64,000 nucleotides of DNA from Henricia sp. BOLD:AAB3569. Its lineage: Eukaryota > Echinodermata > Asteroidea > Spinulosida > Echinasteridae. Shown here one piece after another: positions 49,901-61,900 of this stretch (its first letter is position 1; each line of letters starts with the position of its first letter). Under the pieces are notes generated by a model that had not been told where the DNA came from, made no database searches, and was given only the letters and a program-made list of their open reading frames with translations. The DNA lies in the NCBI GenBank assembly GCA_037783545.1, contig JBBELK010000311.1, positions 620,001 through 684,000 on the forward strand. The letters are read 5' to 3'. The translations under genes and the position numbers were made by a program.

Positions 49901-52900
49901 CGTAATTTGCATGATTTTGGGCACTTCTACATGAGTTTTTGCGCATGCACACAGATAAAAGCTGCGGTCGCGTGACTCGCGTCACGTTCCTAAGTTGCGC
50001 ACACGCGATTAGCGGTAGTGTAAGCAAAGCCCCATTCACGATGCGCGCGCTGTATTGGCACGCGTACGCCAGAAGGATGAACGAACTTATTTGCTGGGCG
50101 TATTGGTATTTCTAAGTACAATAGACCTTTATCACGGTGCGTCCATCTTTGTCTTGTTCCCCACTGCATAGTACGTGTACGTGTCAGGCATGATCAGTGC
50201 GTGTGCGTGTCTGCGCAATAGTGTGATAGCGCGTGGTCTTCCGTTGTTGTTTTGAGAGAATCAATGTCCGCGCTGCGCGTTTTCTCGATCGCACCGCGCG
50301 CATGTCATTGTGATGCACACAATGAACATTTTCATTTCGGCAAGCCTCGCTTTGGTTACGTTCATTTTAATAGGGGAAAAGGGAAAATGGCCGCACCGTG
50401 ATGAAAGTCCATATAGAGGTTTCGCAAACACATACTTCCCCCAGTGAAATTGCTAATGCATTTAATGTCTATTTTCAAAGCAACTTTTCCCCACAGCAAT
50501 CCCCTTACAATCCTCCTCCGGACAACGACGCCTGTAAATCACACCCTGGTATTAAAACGCTACAGAATCTTCAAGTTCATCAGTCAGATGTTCTGAGGGC
50601 CATCGACAATCTTAATGCTTCAAAACCACCTGGATTGGATGGAATTTCCCCCAAAATACTCAAACTTGCTGGGTTTTCAATTGTTCCAATTTTAAACGGA
50701 ATATTTAATCTCAGTCTCTCTACAGGTACAGTTCCACACAGTTGGAAAATGGCAAATGTTGTTCCCCTCTTCAAAAACGGCAACAAATCTCTCATTTCTA
50801 ACTACATGTGTACAGACCAATTTCTCTCACCTCTGTTCCCTGCAAAATGCTTGAAGGTTTAATTTCAAAGAAATTACTTGACCATTCATCTCTCTATAAC
50901 ATCATCCCCGAATCACAGCATGGATTTCAACCTAATCATTCTTGTATCACTAAATTAACCACTCTCTTTAATACATGGTCACAGGCACTGGATGTTTCCA
51001 AACCGCCTAGGATTGACGCCATCTTCCTTGACTGGTCAAAAGCATTTGACAGGTGTGACCATGAAATTCTTCAAAATAGGCTACACAGATACGGCATATG
51101 TGGAAATCTGCTCTCCTGGATCGGCAGCTTCCTCTTTAACAGACAGCAACGGGTTCTCTTTTCAGGGGCCAAATCTAACTGGGTACCGGTTACTTCGGGC
51201 GTACCTCAAGGCTCTGTTCTTGGCCCAGAACTTATTTGCTGGGCGTATTGGTATTTCTAAGTACAATAGACCTTTATCACGGTGCGTCCATCTTTGTCTT
51301 GTTCCCCACTGCATAGTACGTGTACGTGTCAGGCATGATCAGTGCGTGTGCGTGTCTGCGCAATAGTGTGATAGCGCGTGGTCTTCCGTTGTTGTTTTGA
51401 GAGAATCAATGTCCGCGCTGCGCGTTTTCTCGATCGCACCGCGCGCATGTCATTGTGATGCGATGTCATTGTGATGGCGAAGGAATCAAGATCGTAGGTC
51501 AAACGGTTGATTTTTTAATGATTTTTGAATATTTAATTTATTAAACTTCATGCCCCTTTAATCTGACACGTGATGACGTCATCATGACGTCATTAGTACT
51601 GTGCACAACTTCACATAGTGACCAATGTCCATGTGAAGTTTGAAGTCAATCATGAATGTGCAAGTGCCCGAAAAAGCGTCTGAAAAAAGTGAAAGAAGTA
51701 AAAGAATAAAAAAAAAAAAAAAAAAAGGAATAAAAATCGTAACGAAAACAAAGGCTGTTCCGACCCGAATCGGAACAGCCAATAATTAAATGTACAGATG
51801 ATAGTGTTGTTTTACAGAATGATCTCAACTCAATTACAAAGTGGTGTGCGGAGAACCATATGCAGTTGAACTCGGATAAATGTAAAGTTATGCACATATC
51901 TCGCTCTAGGAAACAATGTTTAACTCAATACTTTCTTTCTGACTCTGTCCCTATACAGGTTATCACTTTCTACAAATACCTTGGTATCATCCTTTCTAAT
52001 GACCTAACCTGGAACAAACATGTAAATATGATCCGTGCCAAATGCTCCAAATTAGCTGGTTTTATTCGCCGAACTGTTAAATCCCGAAATGCCGAAGTTC
52101 TTCTTAAACTGTTTTTCTTCCCTCTGTAGACCTGTTCTAGAATATGGATCACCAGTATGGCTACCGCACCAGAAAAACCACATCCAGTGTCTTGAAGCTG
52201 TTCAACGTCGCTTCACAAAATCTATGCCTTCCCTATAACATTGCTACTTCACTCTCCTATGAAGAACGCCTGAAGAAACTCAACTTCCCCCCTCTCTACA
52301 ATAGACTAATTTATTTGAGTGTTTCTTTTGTGGTTAAATGTCTGTATAAACATAACAACATCCCTTCTTCTTTTCTCCCACAGCCAAACACCAGGAAAAA
52401 CGGACGTCTTGCTCTTCAAGCACCAATACAACCGTACTAACTGTGCAAAATTATCTTTGTTTAACTCTCTTCCCTGTGATCTTCGAGATCTCTGTCTGGA
52501 ACCCTCTTCTAAATGCTTCCTAAATGCCCTACGTGATTACCTTCTCAACCAAGACCCCATTTCACACTCTTTTTGGAATGTACCAATCCTGCAAATTTTC
52601 ATTATTTCATAATAAAAAAAACAGGTAAATACATTTACAAATATATTTTTTTCCTTTCAGATGACTTATCCAAGATTTATGATTTGTATATTTATAATTT
52701 GCAATTACTACTTTGACTTTTGTTAATTGTTAATAATTATAATAAATCCAGACATGTACATTAGTTTTTAATTTGTGTAAATACCATATACTTATATATT
52801 TATGTTTAATTGTTTTGTCATCCAATCAGTTTGGAGAGCCCCCTGACAGAAACTAGTTTCTTTTAGGCAATCCTGCGGGAGCTAATTGGATGTAGTTTTT

Positions 52901-55900
52901 GTTTTTTATGTTAATTTGCAGTTTTGATATTTTGTTGTGTTGTTTTTTTTTCTCTTTATTATTTATTATGTTTATTATCTGTCTGTAGTTCTGTGACATT
53001 AAGTGTATATATATCCCGGAAAATGAAATAAATACTAAATACTAAATACAAGGTGACGAATACGGTTACGAATACGGATATGATATCGGTAACCGTTCAT
53101 GTCCATGCGCACACTTAACGGGGTTTCGGTGTGAAACACGTACATTTCGGTGTGAATGTACGTGTACATATCTGCTCTGTGCTTGGTTTTGTTTTCAACA
53201 GATTTTCCTAGCTTTCACGTGAGCATCACACATTAAATTTGATTTATATTCACGGATACTACATCAAATAGAAACAAAATGCATACAACTTATTAATCCA
53301 TCATAGATAAAGCGAAAAATCTGCATAACCGATATCCGTTTTTATGCTACGCGTAAGAAGGCCGATAACCGTAGTCAACGCGTGACGGTTATGCGTCACA
53401 CAAAGCGCGTAAAATCATGACGTATCCGTATCGGTATTCGTGACGGTGCGAAACCTCTCTAATTTAGCGTGACTTTCCGCAATTTTCCTCCGGATTATGC
53501 AGTTTGTTGATGTGTAGGGTATTTCTAAGCCCGTCATTGCCAGAGATTAGGACACACGGAACCTTGTTTGCACATCGGCTTCCAGCACAAGGTAGGAAAT
53601 TTGAAAACCTTCCTTATAAAGTTTGTGCCATGTTTTTTGAAACTACATATCCCGGACTCTGTCCGCTATGTAGTATGCGGTAAGGAGTCCATACCGTCGC
53701 GACGACGTTCGAAATTGTCTTTAATAAACCTTGCATTATCGCGGCAGATTCCATTTTGTTGAGAGATTGCTTCAATTAACCTCGGTTACAAGTTTAAAGT
53801 ATAATTTCAGCCTAATAAGGCCGAATTTCGCGCCGCACTGATAAAAAAGCAAGATGGTCGTTTTTCAATTTTTTTTTCTCCGGATATGTTAATTTTGACG
53901 TCATGGGGTCAAACAAATTTACATAAATGTTTAATATTACACACGCGTACGCGTTCAAAACCGATCCAAGCCGGTTACGGTGATGTGCCATTCAATAACA
54001 CACTGGTTTCTCATATTATTGTTAATAACAATCTGTGCATGTACACCACTACCATCATCACCCAAAATAGTAAACAGGACTACCATAACCATTGCAAGAT
54101 GTGCAGCTATGTTTTTAAGTACTGCATGCACGTGAGGAATTCCACGAAGTAAAGACCGTTACAAAAATGTTGACAACGCGAGTTTAATTGAAATGTCCAT
54201 AACGTTATACCGTATATGTGAAGCTGACATGACCAGAGCTGGTCAACTCATCACCATCTGGAGGGGAGACTGGAGCTACAGAGATCGTAATGGGCTGTGG
54301 TGTTCCAGGGTCCATTGGAGCGGTCCGGCAACGTACACTGGAAAAAACATTGATGGGAACTAATTATGGTTAGTAAGTCCAAGTACAGTTGAACCTGATT
54401 AAAATTACTGCACCTTTATTGTACTTATACCAGAAAAAATATGTCCCAATCTTATTAACACGGGGCCAATTTCATGGCGTTGCTTAGCACAAAAATATGC
54501 TCAGCACAGGATTTGTTTGTTTTATTTTGCAAAAATGGATTGCCAGCAAAAATCGTAAGTGATGTGTATTGAAAGGTATTCTCCTACTCTTGCGAATAAC
54601 ATAAGTTGGGGAATATTTTTGGCTTGTAATCCATTTTATAAGGCAAATAAATCCTGTGCTAAGCAAATGTTTGTGCTTAGCAGCGCCATGAAATTGGCCC
54701 CAGGGCATAGTTTGGCCTGTAAATGTTTAGTGCATGTAAAAGCTTAAAAGGTAGATTTGCAATAACTAAAATAGGAAAGGTCCACGGTATTGAAATAATC
54801 ATAAGAAAGGTACAGAAAGCTAGCAATTAATCACTTAAGTAAAATTAGAGCACCAGATTGTTAGCAGTTTAAAGAAAACAAGTTTCTGTCTCATTTTTTG
54901 GGATAATTGCCAGACTACAAGAAGAACCTGACTTTTCCCCTGCTCACCACTACGCATAATATTAAACTTGACTATAGCGCTTCGTTTTTTTAATGGGGAG
55001 GGGGGGTTGGAGTTAGATTCAGATTAGGCCACTGCTGAAACAATGTTAAATACCTTTTTCCAGTAACATATTGGTCCCCGAGTCCAGTCAAGTCACAGGA
55101 CTGCTGACCCACCATCACACTGCGTATATCCTGAAACCTCCGTCCGATATTCGTCCCGATGATTTCAATGGTGGTGTTTCCTTCCATTGGTCCAGTGGGA
55201 GGATCCACCTGATGCCGTATTTAACAATAAATTAGGCATTATTTACTCAATATTTATTAAAACAACCGAGGAACAATTACCTGCCGTTTCGTCTTTCAAT
55301 ATTTTAAAATCTGAAAGCAACGTTGACGTGCATGGTTTATTGCATTGTTACAGATTAATGTAACAATCGGCGGATTTTACTTGACCAAGATTCACTGGCT
55401 TCAACAAATTTGATGATAGTCTAAATCAAATACTTGCATTTTAAAACAAAATATCAGTTTCTAAAAACGAGAAGCAGGCCTTACCGTTTCCAGATGAGGA
55501 GCAGGACACGGATCACTGGAATCCAGAGACCCAGCGTTACACACAGAATCCTCCTTGAACGCACACCGGCTGCCGCACCACCGACACCCAAGCTCGGGTC
55601 TTACCGTTTCACTGGACAGACAACGACTGCAGTCTTGACGATCAACATCACATTTATAAAGTGTGACTGCAAAGTACACAATCAGAAAGTTTCAATAAAC
55701 ACATAACACTGGCTAAACAATTTAAACGCAATATAACTAGTATGGTGGCTACCAAACATGGGATACGAAATAACTCTATACACCTCTGGTATAATAATAA
55801 GACCGGCGGTATAGTTAGCCTACATTAGCTGCGCTATGAGGCACAATGGCATGCTCAATATTTTCCTTTCAGGAGCCCAATATTTCTCTTATGAAGTATG

Positions 55901-58900
55901 GTTGCGCAACTGCTTATAATAACAATATTATTTGATATGATGAAATAACGAAATGTAGGATGAGGAAAAAATAACATGGTGCAAATATATTGCATTCGCT
56001 ACTCATTGTTCGGCTATAAACATTTAAAGAAAATACAGTAAATTATATAGATAATATATAGTGTGGCAAATGTACATGTATAACCTCGTTGTATAGCCAG
56101 CAGTCATCGATTTTCAACGTGTGACTTACCTATGAAGTTATGAATATCGTCCAGCTGTCTGTTGCCATTCCAAACCACCTTCAATAACGCATCAAACGTC
56201 TGCTCTGTGGCGCCATATGTGTACTTTGAAAGGAAGGAAAAGACAGAATCCAATAGGAGCTTATAATGTATCGATACATTTCATTAGTCTAAGAATGCTT
56301 CAAAGTATTCATCAGTTTACGGTGCTCATTAATGACAAAAACACGAATTTATCCAGTCAATCCTCAACGTACCAATCGACTGTCACACTGGATAACATCA
56401 TTGGGCATCAATGTTGCTGTAGTGGTTTGTTCATCACCATCCACACTCAGGGAACATTGGTACTGCTTTGTAAACCGAAAATAAAAGGAACGATTTATTA
56501 CATGCACTAATTATGTCTATGTGTGTATAGTTAATAAATGTGCCTAAGTAAGTCTATTTGCTCCCCAACAAAACTTACCAAAAACATTTTATGTGTGAAA
56601 TAGGAGAAAAAAAACTTGGAGATCCAAACACGTGTTAAGTGAATTTATCTATAATGTCTATAATGTGTCATTACCATTTACCAATCCTTTATTGTACCAA
56701 TAATTGTTTTACCATTTCCAATTGGAATAATGCTTGTACCATTTCCTCTCTAAAAATTTAAACCTTGTGAGGTATAGCACAACATAACTCACGAACGTGT
56801 TTGTCTTGGATCAGTACAAAATATGACAAACATCTGTGCAATGTTTTACCTGACTTGGGTAGAGCAAGTTGACGGCGTTGACGGAGATAATGCTAGGGAT
56901 GCCAACCGGCACAAGCACCTCCCTCGTCTGGGGTTGCAACTGTGGACAGAAGGACTGTCCTCGCATAATGGACGCATCGGGATTCTGCAAATGTGCACAA
57001 AGTGGAAGTTTATTCAGCAAGTTGTGACCTGTGCTTATTTCCCGAAACTTCGCATGCTTCATGTTATTGATTCATTGTTGATAAGACAAGCCAAGCCAGG
57101 CGCTAACATCCAAAGGGGGTGGATGTGGGGGTGGGGGTGGGCTCAAAACCCATCCCTGCTCTATCTGACACCAACAAATCAATGTAATGCATTTTCTGTG
57201 TATCCCCCTATCCTCAACGAGCTGACATACGAAATCTGACTGGCAAAACCCCTCCCATGGTGGCAAAACCTCTCCCTAAATTACTGGATCCGCCCCAGAC
57301 TAAACATTTTATACACCGCAATACAGTCAATATTTTCACTATTCCATTGCATGAATCCTTGAAAGAAGCGATGACGTCTTTGAATTACATTATCTCCTGT
57401 GACGATGTAGCTATCTCCCTGACTGCACTCTTCACTTCTGTGGGTGCACCTGTTGTCGTACACACACCAATCACAATCCCAGTTGCTTGTAACACACGGT
57501 GTACACCTTCGATAAAGGTAAAAGAAATGCTTATACAGCTCCATATCACGAATCTCTTAAAGAACTGTTCCATATTTTCCACACTGACACCGCTTATAAT
57601 ATGGCAAAAACTAAAACACACAGTACATTTAAATATCTCAACATTTCAAGTTTACGAATGAGATAATGAAAAGAACGGTGCGTCTTTATTTGAATCATGA
57701 CAGTTGATTTGAATCGTCAAAGCTTGTTTATGGAGAGTTACACCTTTTTGGGCACCAGACACACCACTTAAAAGTCCAAAAGGAAGGAAATTGTCCCATT
57801 GTTGCAAACACACCTATTGGTCGAAAACAACGCGCGCAGTTCGCCTCTAAGTGCGCGCGGTCGTACATGTATGCAAAGTATCCCTCATATTTTTTGTGAA
57901 AAACCGTGACCATCAGAATTATGTGTCTACATCTTAAAGACATGTTTAATTGAAAGACTTACGAGGAGTGTCTGGAACAGTCATAGAAGTTGAAAATTAC
58001 AGATACAAAGTTGATGTCAGTCTCGGACGAAAACACACTCAACCGCATCCCAACGTGGTCTTCTGCAAAACAGTTAGAAAACAGCAAGTTGTCAAATGGC
58101 AAAGAGTATATTTAATTTCACCCTTGAGTTCAGCGGAAGAAATTGATAAAAAGGAAAACTGTGATGCATTTCTAACAACATATAATCACATCATGCACAT
58201 CATAATGAATGACAACAATTGTAAAGGTAAATTACCTATTGGTGGAATTGATGGTCTGTCCCCCGTATCTGGAGTCCTACACTGTATAGTGTTGCTGTTG
58301 GTCGTTCCTGCAGACCGTGGTAGATCATCGAATTGACAGCTGTAGGATTCTCCGTCCTTAAGGTTCGGAAGCTGGTCTACTGTCAGTGTGATCTGTTGGT
58401 AAATGATTGAAAATCGATCACTGTACTCAAAGTGTCTTTATACACAGAGGCAATCGTTTCTATCCTTTCCACCAATATGGGTAAAGCGGTACTATAGGTC
58501 ATCGGAAATTAGAAGAGTCCGTATTTTATATTATGGTGCCGATAAATTATTTAGATACGAAAACAGAATTTATTCCGATAGAAATAAAATTACGTTAAAA
58601 TTGGTGAAAGCGTCAGTATTACGTGTATAAACTACGATATTCAAACATTGCTTGTGTATGTAATAGGAAGGTCACAATAATCTGCCTTTTTCTATGTTAC
58701 TTTTTATGAAAACTGGCAGACTACGGTGTAGTTCTTTGATTGACGCGTCATCAAGTGAAGACGATGTACGCTACCATTTGGGATGGATCTGTTATTGCCA
58801 AGTTCTTGGGGTCTGTCTGATTGATGTCCACGCATTGTGCAGCATCGTATGGTAACCAGCGACTTGATACAGAAGCCAACGGACACTCACTGTGTCTGGT

Positions 58901-61900
58901 ACACCTGTATGGCAAAAAGCAACGAATCGGTAGAGAGTTAACTTATGTAGCCTATAATAGGTTCATAGATTTTTTTTCTTTTTATAGACACAACATTTGG
59001 TTCGGTGGGATTGGAGTTTAAACGCAATTTTGTATTTTGCCTGACTTTACACATGTTTGGTGCGAAATCCGTTGCCTCCAAGATAATCAGGTTAGATCGC
59101 TATGAACTGCCGGCCCCTTTCCCATTATACATAATTGAACGGGAATGCACATGAAAACATACACACGTTAAGTGACCTGTCACGACGAAATGAGCGTAAA
59201 GTCGCACTCCGCTGTTTCCTACATAATGACGGGTTAAAAGTCAAAATTTAAGAAGGTCGTTTTTCAGGGTTTTCTAATGTTTAGAAATCAAATTTCATTT
59301 GATTCCAATTTTAGCGTCATTCAACAATTAAAAACATCATTTTCAGACCAATTTTGACGATAGCTTTCTTCGTAACCCGTAGAAAATTTTGTTTTAAGAT
59401 TTGTAAGATTTGTTTGAAGACTACCACTTCTCCAAGCGTGTTGTGTTAGGGGAATAGTTTTACCTTATGTGTTATATATCATTGCAAAGCTCTTTTTATG
59501 CTGAATTTAAAAATACCAACATCCAATTTTTCAAAATTCCGACTTTACGCTCATTTCGTCGTGACAGGTCACATATTATTGCCGTGATGTTGTATAGGCC
59601 CACGTGCAGCATGTTGTCTTAATACCTCTTTTGTAGTGTGCACCATCCGCAGTACGGGTCGCCATCTTGTCCTCCAGCATCACCAATACAAGAGTTGCAG
59701 CTTTTGTACTGGTTACAGTTCTCTACCCTCAATCTTAAAAACTACCAAAACAATGACATTTAACCATGCAACACGGAGAGAAGAATTGGGTCCATAGGGA
59801 AAACCTGATGGTGTATACCAACTGTGCCTTATAGCTCAGCTGGTAGAGCATCTACCTAGTGAGCCAGAGGTCTCGGGTTCGAATCCTGATAAGGCCCTTA
59901 CCGGTACGTTTCATTTAAATGATGATCAGGCACCATATCAGATGTTGTGTTCAACATTTGTTCCTAACAGAATAGCTACCTTTCAGTGCAATGTATTTTT
60001 AAGTTAACAAACATTACGCTGATATAATTTGCATATCAAAATTACAATTGGACACACTGTATACGACATTTCCGTTTTTAAAGTTTGTAGAACGCTTAAT
60101 GTGTGTCACAAAAAGTGGAAAGTTTCAGTACGTCTGGTGGGTATAGAACTGTTACAGTACTCATTACCCAGAAAGATAATTTTAACGGAGCTCCTGTTCG
60201 GGCAGCGCGTGATTGCATTAACCCAGTCTAGAATAGCACCCAACATCACCAGACCTAAAATATCAATTGGTTGTTTTTATTGCAAGTGCTTTGGTCACAA
60301 TTTTTGAATGCAAACACTCGCCGTTCTCAAACATGCAGAATATGTGCAACACTTAAAATACATTCTTAAAGACGACTGATGCAAGCCACTTAACGATTAA
60401 ACCTATATACTTAACACAGACCTATTTTGTGTGCATTTATGTTGTAAATTAAATAACACTACATGTATTTTCAAAAAGTAAAAGCTTGTACCAATTGAAA
60501 TAGTTCGTACCTCGCACAAATAAATGCCAACAACACACGAAGTCGATCAGTTATCACGAGTGAAAAAAATATTACTGAATTATATTTTTATATGAAAATG
60601 TATAGATGAGAAGCCTTCAGGATCTGAAGGACATCCAGAAAAGAAAGGTAAAGAGGAAGAAACTAAAAGGGACTTTTTTCCTTTCAAAAGACCTGTCAAC
60701 CTAATTGATACAAATTTGATTCAGGAAAACAAATGCCAGAACTCAAATCGGAAAAAAATGTGAACTGGATGGAAGGCTCTTCACTTGTGGAGTTGGTTTT
60801 TTCTAAACAATGACAATTTTTATACACATCTCAATCGGCTTATAATCACCATTGTGTGTCACAAATAGGCCTGTACCCGGTACGATATGTCAATTATCTT
60901 ACTCAAGTTATCGACCGTTGTACAATTGTTTAAAAAAAAAAATTCTTCGTTACGTAATGTCGTGGGTTTTTTAAAGACTACCATTCAGGCTCAGAAGTTT
61001 GTCACTGTAGCAGTGTATATCCGCTACTTGAGACTGTCGCTTGAGACTTGTGATCGATTTCCCGTAACTGGCATGTCAAGATACAGAAGCATTACGACAT
61101 ATATAACTTTTCTATTTTTTCATTGAATAGAAAGATTTAGCCGTTTGATTCTCTAAAAAATAATTGTGCTTGTTGCACGATAGTGACCACAGAACATTTG
61201 GCCAAAGTGTGTGCTTTTGAACCATGTGTTCAAAAGCAAATTTTGAATCCAATGTTGTTGTTGTTGTTTTTTTTTTACATCAATGTTTTTAGTTTAGAGG
61301 CTCGTGTAAATTATTTCTCGACGCGTGTTGGGTTTATAGTGCATCGAAATATTGCTGCGCACACCGTGTGTAAGCGATTGGAAAAAAAACTGTAAGGTGA
61401 AATTGACTCTTAAACTCTTCGGACAACAGATATATGAAGGAAATTACCTGTTGTTCTGTGAGTATGTTTATATGCTGCATCTGTTCGTTGAGGCTGATAT
61501 CCGTTAGTACTGGGCTGGGTCTAGCTAGCGGAACAGTCTCGTAATGTCTGGCAGCTGTACCATTCTCAATGTGAACCTGAGTTTAATGCAATAGACACAA
61601 TTATTCTGGTCATGCTTAAAAATACCTCATGCAGGAATAAATATAAAAGGCACATTGGGAATGGGTATTTTTTTGGTTCAGATTGAACACTGATTTTGGT
61701 AAATTAATATATTGGAATCGATAGCTTATTCAATTCTAAGATATACTCGGAAATGTTGCATAAGTTCTTAAATAAATATATGATAAAATTACTGCATAAA
61801 TTAGTAATGCACAAAATTAAGGCGCGAGCGGTCCGTGCGTAAGCGAAACGGCAGAGGACGCTGCGTACATGTGTGAATGGTTATCTTGTGCACTGAATTT

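Noticed and set aside
57950..58336. 128-codon plus-strand open frame
   Set aside because: It covers two gene B exons on the opposite strand and shows no domain; the minus-strand exons fit plexins in sequence and phase.
59822..59897. Functional tRNA-Thr gene
   Set aside because: Good A and B boxes, but the anticodon stem does not pair; kept only as a tRNA-like feature at low confidence.
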